This document shows, one piece after another, positions 26,090-39,483 of a DNA stretch of 64,000 nucleotides. The notes beneath the pieces were generated by a model. The model saw only the letters and a program-made list of their open reading frames with translations. It was not told the origin of the DNA and made no database searches. The translations under genes and the position numbers were made by a program. Within the stretch, counting starts at the first letter, position 1; every line of letters starts with the position of its first letter. Origin of the DNA: Pseudodesulfovibrio pelocollis (lineage in GTDB: Bacteria > Desulfobacterota > Desulfovibrionia > Desulfovibrionales > Desulfovibrionaceae); assembly GCF_030282845.1 (NCBI RefSeq), contig NZ_JASTWE010000013.1:1-64000 (forward strand). The letters run 5' to 3'.

Positions 26090-27550
26090 ATGCCCCCCCA
26101 CGGCCTGATCCGGCACGATGAATACCAGTGGCACCTGCCCATGACCGGCGACATGCGCGTCCCGGCCATCGCCTTCGGCAGCCTTGAACTGGTGCAGGCC
26201 ATGGACGACAAGACCCTGACCCAGCTGCGCAACGTGGCCTGCCTACCGGGCATCGTGCATGCGGCCATGGCCATGCCCGACGCCCATTCGGGCTACGGCT
26301 TCCCCATCGGCGGGGTGGCCGCCTTTGATCCGGCCCGGGATGGCGTGGTCTCCATGGGGGGTGTGGGCTTTGACATCGCCTGCGGGGTGCGCACCCTGCT
26401 CACCGGGCTGACCCGTGACGACATCCTGGCCCGGCGCGAGGAGCTGGCCGACGCCCTCTTCCACGCCGTGCCCTCCGGGGTGGGCCAAGGCGGCACGATC
26501 ATCCTCGAAGGCGATGGCCTCGCGGCCATGCTCGAAGGCGGCGCGGCCTGGGCCGTGGGCCAGGGCTACGGCCTGCCTGCGGATCTCGCACGCATCGAGG
26601 ACACCGGCCGCATGCCCGGGGCCATGCCCGGCCACGTCTCGCCCCACGCCCGCAGGCGCATGCGCGACCAGTTGGGCACGCTGGGCTCCGGCAACCACTA
26701 TCTTGAAGTGCAATGGGTCGAGAAGGTGCTTGATCCGGCCAGGGGAGCGGCCTTTGGCCTGAAGGAGGGGGACGCCGTGGTCTCCATCCACTGCGGCTCG
26801 CGCGGCCTGGGCCACCAGATCGGCCAGGACTTCATCGACGAGCTGGCCCCCTCGGGCAAGATCCGGCGCAAGGGCAAGGGGGCCGGGCCCAATCCGTATC
26901 TTCCGGTGGCGGACCGCGAGCTGGTCTGCGCCCCCCTCGACTCGGAGCCGGGCCGCCGCTACCTCGGGGCCATGCGCGCGGGCATCAACTGCGCCCTGGC
27001 CAACCGGCAGGTCATCACCCACCTCGTGCGCCAGGTCTTTGCCGATCTCTTCCCCGCCGCGCGCCTCGACCTGCTCTTTGATGTGTCCCACAACACCTGC
27101 CGGGCCGAGCGCCACACGGTGGACGGCAGGGACAAGACCCTGTTCGTCCATCGCAAGGGAGCCACCCGGGCTCTCGGCCCCGGCCACCCGGACCTGCCCG
27201 CCGCCCTGCGCGAGGCGGGCCAGCCCGTACTGGTGGGCGGGTCCATGGGCACGGCCTCCTATATCCTGGCCGGAACCGCCGAGGGCGAGGCCAAGAGCTT
27301 TGCCTCGGCCTGCCACGGCGCAGGCCGGGCCTTGAGCCGCACCGAGGCCCGCCGCCGCTTTGTCGGCCCCGATCTGATGGAGACGCTGCGCCACCAGGGC
27401 GTCTTTGTCCGCACAAAGTCGAGCCGGGGTCTTGCCGAAGAGGCACCGGCGGCGTACAAGGATATTGATGCAGTAACATCCAGTGCCGCCGGGGCTGGAC
27501 TGGCCGCGCCAGTGGCCAGGACACTCCCCCTGGTGTGCGTCAAGGGGTAG
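26090..27550 (+). CDS. rtcB: RNA-splicing ligase RtcB
   Basis: RtcB joins RNA ends bearing 2',3'-cyclic phosphate (or 3'-phosphate) to 5'-OH ends, using GTP and Mn. The 486-residue protein keeps the conserved segments: AMPDAHSGYGFPIGGVA, GFDIACGVRTL (metal Cys), GTLGSGNHYLEVQ, IHCGSRGLGHQ, FDVSHNTCRAE and HRKGATRA. The C-terminal GTP-binding SACHGAGRALSR with the guanylated His is also present. The ATG at 26090 has GAGG five bases upstream. There is no RtcA, RtcR or archease nearby; an Hpt gene follows at once, which is an unusual partner. Confidence 0.95.
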   Translation: MPPHGLIRHDEYQWHLPMTGDMRVPAIAFGSLELVQAMDDKTLTQLRNVACLPGIVHAAMAMPDAHSGYGFPIGGVAAFDPARDGVVSMGGVGFDIACGVRTLLTGLTRDDILARREELADALFHAVPSGVGQGGTIILEGDGLAAMLEGGAAWAVGQGYGLPADLARIEDTGRMPGAMPGHVSPHARRRMRDQLGTLGSGNHYLEVQWVEKVLDPARGAAFGLKEGDAVVSIHCGSRGLGHQIGQDFIDELAPSGKIRRKGKGAGPNPYLPVADRELVCAPLDSEPGRRYLGAMRAGINCALANRQVITHLVRQVFADLFPAARLDLLFDVSHNTCRAERHTVDGRDKTLFVHRKGATRALGPGHPDLPAALREAGQPVLVGGSMGTASYILAGTAEGEAKSFASACHGAGRALSRTEARRRFVGPDLMETLRHQGVFVRTKSSRGLAEEAPAAYKDIDAVTSSAAGAGLAAPVARTLPLVCVKG

Positions 27551-27555
27551 TACCA

Positions 27556-27984
27556 ATGAACAAGACCTCGACACAAACCGCCGGACAGGAGCAGGCCGCC
27601 GCAATGGGGCACACCGCTCTGGCCACTTCCGCCCTTCCGGGGTCTGTCGAGGTTGTCAGTGCCGGTTTCCTCAAATCCATGTCCGGCAAGACCGGCTTTC
27701 TCAAGCGCATGTTCACGGTCTTCATCGCCCAGGAGCCCAAGCGAGTGGCCGAGATCAGGGACGCCATCGAAGCGGGCGACACCGAGCGACTGCGCCATCT
27801 GGCCCACGCCCTCAAGGGCGGCGCGGCCACCATGGGCGTGGAGCGTGTGCGAGACTGTTGCCTGATGATAGAAAAAGCCTCGAAAGCCGACGACATGGAC
27901 AGTGCCAGAGCGCACCTGGACGAGCTTGAGCGGGAGATCCGCAGCGCCTACGCCTTCATGTTCAACTATCTGGCCGAACACTGA
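27556..27984 (+). CDS. Hpt (histidine phosphotransfer) domain protein
   Basis: A 142-residue single-domain phosphotransfer protein. The Hpt signature HLAHALKGGAATMGVERVRD is at about residues 77-96; the second His (in HALKGG) is the phosphoacceptor. Four-helix-bundle character continues to the C terminus. It begins six bases after the rtcB stop, with AAGGGG spanning that stop, so it is co-translated with rtcB. No kinase or response regulator is adjacent, so its partners must be elsewhere. The N-terminal 30 residues are low complexity. Confidence 0.88.
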   Translation: MNKTSTQTAGQEQAAAMGHTALATSALPGSVEVVSAGFLKSMSGKTGFLKRMFTVFIAQEPKRVAEIRDAIEAGDTERLRHLAHALKGGAATMGVERVRDCCLMIEKASKADDMDSARAHLDELEREIRSAYAFMFNYLAEH

Positions 27985-28001
27985 CCCCGCCTCCCCTGAC
28001 G

Positions 28002-28036
28002 AAAAAAGGGTCTGCCGAAAATCATCCGGCAGACCC
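28002..28036 (-). terminator. Terminator between converging genes
   Basis: A ten-bp perfect stem (28008-28017 with 28027-28036) followed by six T on the minus strand. It serves the acyltransferase gene and may also slow transcription from the Hpt gene on plus. Confidence 0.85.
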
Positions 28037-28059
28037 CGTATCATTCTCGGAGTGACAAA

Positions 28060-28701
28060 TCAGGTCAGAGCATCGAGTTTTTCCTTCAGCCGGGCGCGCT
28101 CCATGGTCAGGGCGTCCGCGTCCAGCTTGCCGGGGGTCACGGCATAGGGTTCGCCGACCACCATCCGGCAGCGCGTCAAGGGATACGGCAGCTGAAATCT
28201 GTCCCAGGCGTTGGCAAAGACCTTGGACCGGGCCGGGAAGGCGCGGATGGGCACGATCATGGCCCCGGCGTGCCGGGCCAGGAAGACCGCGCCGTCCTTG
28301 GGCTCGTGGCGCGGCCCGCAGGGGCCGTCCACGGCAAAGACCGCCTTCAGATTCTCCCTTCGCATGACGTGCTTGGCCTGAAGCAGCGCGCGCATGCCGC
28401 CCCTGGAGCTTGAGCCGCGCACCGTGGTCTGACCCAGGCTCTCCATGACCCCGGCCACGAACTGTCCATCCGTGCTTTGGCTGACCACGCCCAACAGCCC
28501 GGAGATGTTCACGCAGCCGTACCCGGCGATGGAGAACAGTTCGTCATGCCACAGGGCGATGACCAGCCGCTGGCCCCCCCTGTTCAGGGCGAGTATCTCT
28601 TCGAGATTAGGGCTGACCGTGAAGCGCATGGAGCGAATCCACGCCTTGAACAGCAAGGCCGTGAAGGGGGCAAGACGCACCGGATCTATGGGAATTTGCA
28701 T
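28060..28701 (-). CDS. DUF374 / lysophospholipid acyltransferase-like protein
   Basis: A 213-residue membrane-associated acyltransferase of the DUF374 group, related to LpxL-type acyltransferases. It shows LVIALWHDELF (HxxxxD/E-like active site, about residues 47-57), VRGSSSRGGMRALL (about 94-107) and FAVDGPCGPRHEPKDG (about 121-136). It probably transfers an acyl chain in lipid A or phospholipid synthesis at the inner membrane; the specific reaction is not known for DUF374. The start has no strong ribosome binding site. Confidence 0.88.
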   Translation of the reverse strand: MQIPIDPVRLAPFTALLFKAWIRSMRFTVSPNLEEILALNRGGQRLVIALWHDELFSIAGYGCVNISGLLGVVSQSTDGQFVAGVMESLGQTTVRGSSSRGGMRALLQAKHVMRRENLKAVFAVDGPCGPRHEPKDGAVFLARHAGAMIVPIRAFPARSKVFANAWDRFQLPYPLTRCRMVVGEPYAVTPGKLDADALTMERARLKEKLDALT

Positions 28702-28785
28702 TGGCGAGTGTATCCTTGCGCCAATGCCTACGTCCGCGATGAAATAATTGCAAGAATTTAAATGTGTTATTTTGACGACAATCCA

Positions 28786-30156
28786 TCAGTGGCGCAGATC
28801 CGACCCCGGCACGGCGCGCCCCAGCGGCGCGCGCCCCACGCCGGGCCAGATGCGCACCAGGCCGAACCCGGCGCGCATGACCGTCCACAGCACCGTGATC
28901 CACCAGATGACCACCAGCACCTGGGCCGGTTGCACCAGCTCCAGGGCCCAGACCATGCCCCCGCAGACCACCGAGGCCGCCACCATGGCGTTCCTCAGAT
29001 AGCGGAAATCCCCAGTCCCCCAGTGGATGCCGTCCGTGGCGAAAGAGAGCGCGCCCACGGGCTGCATCAGGGCGACCACCACCCAGGCCGGGCCGAACAC
29101 GGCCATGGCCGTGGGCGGCACCAGCAGCCAGGCCACGCCCGACGTGCCCGCGAGCATGGCGCAGCCGAGCACCGCCCCGGTGCCCAGGCTCCACAGACAG
29201 ACCCGCCCGGCCACCCGCCGCGCCTGCCCCATATCGCCCGAGCCGAGAAAGTAGCCCACGAGGCTCTGGCCGGTGATGGCAAAGGCGTCGAGGAACATGG
29301 CCGTGAAGATGAAAGTCTGGCGGATGGCCTGATAGGCCGCGCCCTCGTCGGCCCCGGCCTTGTTGGCCACCCGGGTGCACAGGGCCAGGAAGACCAGCAG
29401 CACCCCGGTGCGCACGAAGAGGTCGCCGCCGATGCGCACCAGCTTGGCCGCCCCGGCACCGCGCACCCGGCGCGTCAGGCCCAGCCGGGTCGAAACGGCG
29501 GCCAACACCCAGAAGGCTCCGACATACTGGCTGATGGTGCTGGCAATGGCCGCCCCGGCCACGCCCATGGACGGCACCGGACCCGCGCCAAAGACCAGCA
29601 GCCAGTCGAGCAGCACATTGAGCACGTTGATGCCCACGGCCACCAGCAGCGGCGTGCGCATGTCCTGCACCCCGCGCAGCGCCCCGAAACAGGTCAGGCA
29701 GACCAGCACGGCGGGCGCGCCCAGCAGGCGGTGGAACATGTACTCGTGCGAATATCCCACCACGTCGCCCGTGGCTCCGAGCAGCCCGGCAAAGACATCG
29801 AGAAACGGCATGGAGCACAGCGCCAGAACGATGCCGATGGCCGCGGCCATGAAGGCAGCCAGTGAGGCCACCTTGACCGCGTGACCGCGATCACCGCGCC
29901 CGAGGGCCTGGGCCACCTCGGTCTGGGTGCCGATGCCGAGGAAGGCGAAGGCCCAGAATATGGACGAGAAGGCCACGGTGCCGATGCCCAGGGCGGCCAC
30001 CGGCTCGGAGCCGGGCAGCCGGGCCACGAAGGCCGTATCGGCCAGCCCTGTCAGCGGCTCGGCCACCAGGGAAAAGAGCACGGGCACGGCCAGCCGCATG
30101 AGCGTCCTGTCCGGGGCCGTGACAAAGGGATGCTCGTCAGGAGCCAACTCGCGCAT
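28786..30156 (-). CDS. MATE-family efflux transporter
   Basis: A 456-residue protein with about 12 hydrophobic helices in two similar halves. It has the MATE pattern (VPVLFSLVAEPLTGLADTAF near residues 22-41 and LFVRTGVLLVFLALC in the second half). It probably exports cationic drugs or metabolites in exchange for Na or H. GGAGG seven bases before the ATG at 30156 selects this start over a TTG six codons earlier. It reads away from the cardiolipin synthase gene. Confidence 0.92.
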   Translation of the reverse strand: MRELAPDEHPFVTAPDRTLMRLAVPVLFSLVAEPLTGLADTAFVARLPGSEPVAALGIGTVAFSSIFWAFAFLGIGTQTEVAQALGRGDRGHAVKVASLAAFMAAAIGIVLALCSMPFLDVFAGLLGATGDVVGYSHEYMFHRLLGAPAVLVCLTCFGALRGVQDMRTPLLVAVGINVLNVLLDWLLVFGAGPVPSMGVAGAAIASTISQYVGAFWVLAAVSTRLGLTRRVRGAGAAKLVRIGGDLFVRTGVLLVFLALCTRVANKAGADEGAAYQAIRQTFIFTAMFLDAFAITGQSLVGYFLGSGDMGQARRVAGRVCLWSLGTGAVLGCAMLAGTSGVAWLLVPPTAMAVFGPAWVVVALMQPVGALSFATDGIHWGTGDFRYLRNAMVAASVVCGGMVWALELVQPAQVLVVIWWITVLWTVMRAGFGLVRIWPGVGRAPLGRAVPGSDLRH

Positions 30157-30253
30157 CGTGTGCCCTCCTCGCAAGGCACACGCTGATCATAAATCCATGC
30201 CCGAAGCAAGCATGGAGATTCCACTTCATGGAAAAACCTGATACCGCAAGCTC

Positions 30254-31702
30254 ATGGAGTCCACAGACATTCATTTCATGGTCGGCCTGATCAGCATTGT
30301 CTACACCTGCGTCCAGATCGTGGCCATCTACACGGCCGTGATGGCCGTGCGCGACACGCGCACCCCGCAGGGGTCTGTCGCCTGGGCCATCTCCCTGGTC
30401 ACCTTCCCGCTGATCTCGCTGCCGTTGTACTGGGTTTTCGGCCGCAGAAAATTCAACGGCTATGTGGAGGCCATGCGCACGGGAGAGAAGCAGTTCCGGG
30501 AAATGGTCAGGAACCGGCATGACCTGCCCCGGGTCCGGGCGCTCTCTGCCCGGCACAGGCCAGACGCGCCGCGCTGCTCCTTCGAGACCATGGCGGGCAT
30601 CCCCTTTATGGCCGGCAATGAACTGGAGCTGCTGGTGGACGGCGAGGCTACCTTCGAGTCCATATTCCGCTCCATCGAGGCAGCCGAGCGATACATCCTC
30701 ATCCAGTTCTTCATCGTCCGTGCCGATGGCCTGGGGGCCAGACTGCGCGATCTGCTGCTCAGGAAGGCAGCTCAGGGCGTGCAGATCAAATTCCTCTACG
30801 ACGAAATCGGCTGCAACGACACGCCCGCCCTGTTCTGGCGCTCCATGATCGAGGCGGGCATCGAGGTCCAGCCCTTCAACACCACCAAGGGGCGCGGCAA
30901 CCGCTTCCAGCTCAACTTCCGCAACCATCGCAAGATTGTCATCGTGGACGGCCACACCGCCTTCGTGGGCGGCCTCAACGTCGGCGACGAATACCTCGGC
31001 CTGTCAAAAAAAACTGGCCCCTGGCGCGACACCCACCTGCGCATCACCGGCCCGGCCGTGCTCGGGGTGCGCTTAAGCTTCACCAAGGATTGGTACTGGG
31101 CCACGCGCGAACTCTACGACCTGGACCTGTCCATGCCAAAGACCAAGGGCAAGGCCGAGGTGCTGACCCTGGCCACCGGCCCGGCCGATGACCTGGAATC
31201 CTGCTCCCTCATGTTCATCCGGGCCATCAACGCCTCCAAGAAACGCTTCTGGATCGCCAGCCCCTACTACGTGCCGGACAGCGCAGTGACCAAGGCCCTG
31301 CAACTGGCCGCCATGCGCGGGGTGGACGTGCGCATCATGCTGCCCAGAAAGGCGGACCACCTGCTGGTCTACCTGGCCGGATACTCCAGCCTGCACGACT
31401 TAAGCAGCGTGCCCGGCATCCGCGTCTACCGCTACACCAAGGGTTTTCTGCACGAAAAGGTCTTTCTGGTGGACGACGAGCTTGCCGCCGTGGGCACGGC
31501 CAACCTCGACAACCGCTCGTTCCGCCTCAACTTCGAGATGACCATAATGGTGGAAGACCGCGCCTTCTGCGCCCAGGTGGAGCAGATGTTCCTCACCGAC
31601 TTCAAGGGCTGCGTGGAAACAGGCACCGACGAATACGCCCGCAAGAGCGTACCCTACCAGACCGCCGTCAAGTTCGCCCGGTTGTTATCGCCGATATTGT
31701 GA
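30254..31702 (+). CDS. cls: Cardiolipin synthase (phospholipase D family)
   Basis: This inner-membrane enzyme joins phosphatidylglycerol molecules to make cardiolipin. The 482-residue protein has two N-terminal membrane helices (about residues 8-30 and 42-62). It carries two HKD motifs: NHRKIVIVDGHTAFVGGLN (about 223-241) and HEKVFLVDDELAAVGTANLD (about 398-417). The layout matches ClsA-type synthases. No clear Shine-Dalgarno sequence precedes the ATG, so a start at residue 9 is also possible. Confidence 0.93.
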   Translation: MESTDIHFMVGLISIVYTCVQIVAIYTAVMAVRDTRTPQGSVAWAISLVTFPLISLPLYWVFGRRKFNGYVEAMRTGEKQFREMVRNRHDLPRVRALSARHRPDAPRCSFETMAGIPFMAGNELELLVDGEATFESIFRSIEAAERYILIQFFIVRADGLGARLRDLLLRKAAQGVQIKFLYDEIGCNDTPALFWRSMIEAGIEVQPFNTTKGRGNRFQLNFRNHRKIVIVDGHTAFVGGLNVGDEYLGLSKKTGPWRDTHLRITGPAVLGVRLSFTKDWYWATRELYDLDLSMPKTKGKAEVLTLATGPADDLESCSLMFIRAINASKKRFWIASPYYVPDSAVTKALQLAAMRGVDVRIMLPRKADHLLVYLAGYSSLHDLSSVPGIRVYRYTKGFLHEKVFLVDDELAAVGTANLDNRSFRLNFEMTIMVEDRAFCAQVEQMFLTDFKGCVETGTDEYARKSVPYQTAVKFARLLSPIL

Positions 31703-31754
31703 GGGGTCGGTTGGTTGGCTCCTGATTTCGCCCTGACCAGCGGCTTGATCAGAA

Positions 31755-33113
31755 TTACCGTCTGAAGCGGTTCCGCAGCGCAAAGGCAAACAAGGCCGCC
31801 TGGACGGTGATGAAAATCTGCCAAAGGACCATCAAGAGGCGGGTGACCACCCAGACATCGCTGCCGGGATGCTCCCGCATGAGCGGCAGATAATACAGCA
31901 TGCTGCCAGGGAAGAGGACTGGCAGCGCGGGCAACAATACCAGAACGGCAAGCCAGAAAAGCGCATGAAATGGTTTCTCGCCATACCCACTAGAATACTT
32001 GTAGAGCCACAGAGCCCGAAAAGTCAGCCTCTCGGCAGCAGCGTTGAAAAATGGCGACAACCACATAACAAGCGCCGCAAAGAACGTCTTCACCGAAAGG
32101 CAATTTCGCTCCAACCGGCAAGCCTTCCAGGCGTCTTTTACCGCAGCCCCCTGCCCGACCTCCATCAATGTCTGCCGTATAGGCTTTGTCGCCTCGCCTA
32201 GAAGCTTCAACTGCGCCTCTTTCTCCGCAACATGCCACTTGGAGGCCTCGTACTCGTTGTTCTCGGCCTTGTACTTGGCCTTCATCCGCTGGTAAAAATC
32301 GCGGGTTGATTGCAGCCTTCCGGGATCAGCTTCAGTACGCGCCTTGATGCGCCCGTTCTTCTCCCACGAAGAGTTGATGAAATGGATGTGCGTGAGATCG
32401 CGCTGATCAACAAGATCAAGGCAGGTGGGATCGCAGTTTTCGAAGATAATGGCTGAAGGGGGTACAGTGCTATAGGCGAATTTGAGAATGGCATCATTTG
32501 TTTTGATTGAGTCAAAACGGATCGGACCATTGAATTGTGCTGATGAAAAATCTGCATTCCCACCGAATCTAGCTTCGATGAAAGATACAGCCCTCCCGAA
32601 ACGAGCTTCGCGGAAAAATGCGCCCCCCCCAAAGCGGGCTTTGCCGAAATATGCGTCCCCCCTGAAGCTGGTTTCGATGAAAACTGCTTCCCCCTCGAAT
32701 CTAGCTTCGTTCAAAAATGCGAACTCCCCAAAGCTGGCTTTGTGGAAAACAGCTCCCCCTCCAAATCTGGCTTCGATGAAAAATGCGAACCGCCCGAAGC
32801 AGGCTTTGTCAAAAACTGCGCCCCTCTTGAAGCGGGCTTTCTCGAAGGAAATATTAGGTAATGCACTACCTGATTCAAAACAAATATCTCCAGGGAAAAT
32901 GGTTCCGCTCAGGTCGCACGAAGCCTTTTCGTTTTCTAGATCAATGACGGCCTGAATTCGTTCCGACACATGTCCGTTGAATGCATCAACGGACATGCCC
33001 TTGTGCTCTGCCGGGGCATGGAACAGGCAATATACGTTGCCATCCTCCGGGTCAGTATAGACAACCGGTTGCGGGTCATTCCATCCGTGCTCTTCACATT
33101 TGCAGCAGGCCAT
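31755..33113 (-). CDS. Pentapeptide-repeat membrane protein with N-terminal Cys cluster
   Basis: A 452-residue protein with three parts. First, an N-terminal Cys/His cluster (MACCKCEEHG, later YCLFH) that looks like a metal site. Second, ten 11-residue repeats at about residues 86-195 with Phe at positions 5 and 10 (for example GGAVFHKASFG, GEAVFIETSFR), a 5+6 form of the pentapeptide beta-helix. Third, a helical region and two C-terminal membrane helices (about 375-402 and 415-440). GGAG six bases upstream favours the ATG at 33113 over one 12 codons earlier. Its GC is clearly lower than neighbours, suggesting transfer. Function unknown. Confidence 0.85.
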   Translation of the reverse strand: MACCKCEEHGWNDPQPVVYTDPEDGNVYCLFHAPAEHKGMSVDAFNGHVSERIQAVIDLENEKASCDLSGTIFPGDICFESGSALPNISFEKARFKRGAVFDKACFGRFAFFIEARFGGGAVFHKASFGEFAFLNEARFEGEAVFIETSFRGDAYFGKARFGGGAFFREARFGRAVSFIEARFGGNADFSSAQFNGPIRFDSIKTNDAILKFAYSTVPPSAIIFENCDPTCLDLVDQRDLTHIHFINSSWEKNGRIKARTEADPGRLQSTRDFYQRMKAKYKAENNEYEASKWHVAEKEAQLKLLGEATKPIRQTLMEVGQGAAVKDAWKACRLERNCLSVKTFFAALVMWLSPFFNAAAERLTFRALWLYKYSSGYGEKPFHALFWLAVLVLLPALPVLFPGSMLYYLPLMREHPGSDVWVVTRLLMVLWQIFITVQAALFAFALRNRFRR

Positions 33114-33251
33114 CAGCTTCTCCGGATTATCCGATTTGCAAAAAAGCATATAGAATCAGCCACAGCCGCACAAGCCCTTCGACCTCTCCCGCTCCTGCGC
33201 TCCCGCCTGTTGGCGGTTCACCATCTCCATATCGGCCTGAAACTGCAAAAG

Positions 33252-33279
33252 AAAAAAGGAGCCTCCTTCCGAAGACTCC
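33252..33279 (-). terminator. Terminator of dapB
   Basis: On the minus strand a nine-pair stem with a GGAA tetraloop (33279-33258) is followed by six T (33257-33252). It lies 28 bases after the dapB stop. Confidence 0.82.
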
Positions 33280-33306
33280 CATTCAATTCCCAAAAATCCC
33301 GACCGG

Positions 33307-34086
33307 CTACAAGATGTCGGCCATGGTGTAGAGTCTGCCGGGCTTTTGCCCGGCCAGCCATTTGGCGGCTCGCAGGGCGCCGGTGGCAAAGGTGTCGCGG
33401 GAGTGGGCGCGGTGGGTGATCTCGATGCGCTCGCCGGGGCCGAAGAAATACATGGTGTGGTCGCCGAACACGTCGCCGCCGCGCAGGGTCTGCACGCCGA
33501 TCTCATTGTGGGGCCGCTCGCCGATGATGCCGTCGCGGCAGTGGCGCTTGACCTCGTCGTAGTCCCAGCCGCGCGCCTCGGCCAAGCACTGGGCCAGCTT
33601 GAGGGCCGTGCCGCTTGGCGAATCCTTCTTCATCTTGTGATGGGTCTCCACCATCTCCATGTCGTAGTCCGGGCCGAGCAGCCGGACCAGGGCGGGCAGC
33701 ACCTTGAGCAGGACATTGACGCCAACAGACATGTTGGGCGCCCAGAACAGGGGCACGTCCCTGGCGATGGTCGCCAGCTCGGCCTGCTGGGCCTTGTCCA
33801 GGCCAGTGGTGCCTATGACCACCGGGTTGCCGAACCGGGCCGCTATCCCGGCCATGGCCACGGACGAGGCCGGGGTCGTGAAATCCACCACCACCGCGCC
33901 CGGCACCTGGGGCAGCAGCTCTTCGAGACAATCCGAGGCGATGCACCCGACATGGTCGATGCCGCCCGCATTGCCCTCGCGCTCGCACGCGCCCACGAGG
34001 TTGAGTTCCTCATCCGCCAGGGCCATATTGACCAGGGTGTCGCCCATGCGACCCTTTGCGCCCAAAATGACGACATTGGTAGCCAT
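33307..34086 (-). CDS. dapB: 4-hydroxy-tetrahydrodipicolinate reductase
   Basis: DapB reduces 4-hydroxy-tetrahydrodipicolinate with NAD(P)H in lysine and diaminopimelate synthesis. The 259-residue protein has the nucleotide loop [12 protein letters not shown] (about residues 8-19), [11 protein letters not shown] (about 90-100), and the catalytic signature [16 protein letters not shown] (about 146-161, with the His-His and Lys). GGAG upstream supports the ATG at 34086, eight codons inside the longest open frame. It follows ligA on the same strand after 33 bases and is probably co-transcribed. Confidence 0.96.
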   Translation of the reverse strand: MATNVVILGAKGRMGDTLVNMALADEELNLVGACEREGNAGGIDHVGCIASDCLEELLPQVPGAVVVDFTTPASSVAMAGIAARFGNPVVIGTTGLDKAQQAELATIARDVPLFWAPNMSVGVNVLLKVLPALVRLLGPDYDMEMVETHHKMKKDSPSGTALKLAQCLAEARGWDYDEVKRHCRDGIIGERPHNEIGVQTLRGGDVFGDHTMYFFGPGERIEITHRAHSRDTFATGALRAAKWLAGQKPGRLYTMADIL

Positions 34087-34119
34087 TGCGCCTCTCCTTG
34101 CTTGTATCATGTTGAAAAA

Positions 34120-36177
<2,058 letters not shown>

Positions 36178-36203
36178 TTAAACAATCAAACACAATGCAT
36201 CCC

Positions 36204-38201
<1,998 letters not shown>

Positions 38202-38288
38202 TCGCTTCCCGCACCCTGTGCTTGAGAAAAACCGTCAAAAGACGTAGTGCTGGAACATACCCCGTAATCACACGACCGGAGCAGTTCC

Positions 38289-38756
38289 ATGGATATCGAC
38301 ATCATTCCCCCGCAATCGCCGCCGCCCGTGGCCCATGCCCATACCCTGTCCATGGTGGTCAAGAGCTTCAAGGGACGCCGGAACGTGGAGGTGCATCTCT
38401 TCCGGGGCCGCTGGAGCGAGGCGGACGAGGCGTCGCTGCCCTGGAGCGATCTGATCGACGGCCCGGTTCCCGGACATGGCGAGGCGGCCAGACGGCTGGT
38501 CATGGAGGCGTTTACCGACGCCGAGCGCGACCGCGTCGTAGACTATCTGAAGGCGCAGTATTCCACAAGACTCACGGCCATCCGGTCCATGCCGCTGTGC
38601 TTCCCCGTCCCGGCCGGGCTGTGCGGCCTGTCCGAGGCCCAGCCGGGCAAGAGCGTGGGATTCATTGATTTTGAAAAAATTCCGAGCTACCGGCTCGATC
38701 TCCCGCTTCGGGGGTACTTCGACCTGAGCCTGCACCCGCCCATCGTGGGAGAATAG
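38289..38756 (+). CDS. Conserved protein of unknown function (155 aa)
   Basis: I do not recognise a family. The protein begins MDIDIIPPQSPPPVAHAHTL and contains SFKGRRNVEVHLFRGRWSEA. A central helix reads RRLVMEAFTDAERDRVVDYL and a C-terminal segment LDLPLRGYFDLSLHPP. There is no signal peptide or membrane segment. GGAG lies seven bases before the ATG. It is divergent from uvrB and convergent with aat, and its coding base pattern matches its neighbours, which supports it as a real gene. Confidence 0.75.
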   Translation: MDIDIIPPQSPPPVAHAHTLSMVVKSFKGRRNVEVHLFRGRWSEADEASLPWSDLIDGPVPGHGEAARRLVMEAFTDAERDRVVDYLKAQYSTRLTAIRSMPLCFPVPAGLCGLSEAQPGKSVGFIDFEKIPSYRLDLPLRGYFDLSLHPPIVGE

Positions 38757-38774
38757 ACAGGACGCGCGGCAGCA

Positions 38775-39467
38775 TCACCTGTCGTCGTCCAGCACCCAGT
38801 GGCCAAAGCGCGTGGGGTGCGACATGGCCTCGCGCAGCAGGACCAGGAAGCGGAAGCGCAACATCTCCTCGGCCCCGAAGCGGAGCATGTGCGCCGTGGT
38901 CTGCTGGCAGTCGATGAGGCTGAAATCCCATCGGGCCAGTTGGCGCGCGAGCACGGCAAAGGCCGCCTTGGAGGCATCTGGCACCGCATGGAACATGGAC
39001 TCGCCGAAGAACGCCGAACCAAGAGATACCCCGTACAACCCGCCGACCAGCTTGCCATCGCGCCACGCCTCAACGCTGTGGGCGTAGCCGAGATCGTGCA
39101 GCGCCATGTAGGCATCCACCATTTCGGGCACGAGCCAGGTGCCCTGCTGCCCGGGCCTGGGCACCTGGCCGCAGGCGCGGATGACCGCCCCGAAGGCGGT
39201 GTCCATGGTAAAGGTGAAGGTGCCGCGATCAAGCACCCGACGCAGACTGCGCGAGAGATGCAGCCCCTTTGGCCGCAGCACCAGCCGGGGATCGGTGGAC
39301 CACCAGAGGATGGGCGAATCCTCGCCGTACCAGGGGAATATGCCGGCCGCATAGGCGGCCAGCAGCCGTTGGGGGCTGAGGTCGCCGCCCACGGCCAGCA
39401 GGCCGTCGGGCTCGGCCTCCTCCGGGTTGGGAAAGATGGGTTCCTCGAAAAGCCTGTAAATGGTCAT
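38775..39467 (-). CDS. aat: Leucyl/phenylalanyl-tRNA-protein transferase
   Basis: Aat attaches Leu or Phe from tRNA to proteins starting with Arg or Lys, making an N-degron. The 230-residue protein has FPNPEEAEPDGLLAVGGDLS, GIFPWYGEDSPILWWSTDPR (about residues 41-60) and the SVEAWRDGKLVGGLYGVSLG block (about 150-169). All are typical of the family. GAGG four bases upstream supports the ATG at 39467. It lies directly downstream of clpS and clpA, whose products read and degrade these degrons. Confidence 0.96.
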   Translation of the reverse strand: MTIYRLFEEPIFPNPEEAEPDGLLAVGGDLSPQRLLAAYAAGIFPWYGEDSPILWWSTDPRLVLRPKGLHLSRSLRRVLDRGTFTFTMDTAFGAVIRACGQVPRPGQQGTWLVPEMVDAYMALHDLGYAHSVEAWRDGKLVGGLYGVSLGSAFFGESMFHAVPDASKAAFAVLARQLARWDFSLIDCQQTTAHMLRFGAEEMLRFRFLVLLREAMSHPTRFGHWVLDDDR

Positions 39468-39483
39468 GGCGCCTCAAACACAG

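Noticed and set aside
38202-38288. LexA-type operator before uvrB
   Set aside because: No clear dyad matching a known LexA box; only partial GAAC-like words.
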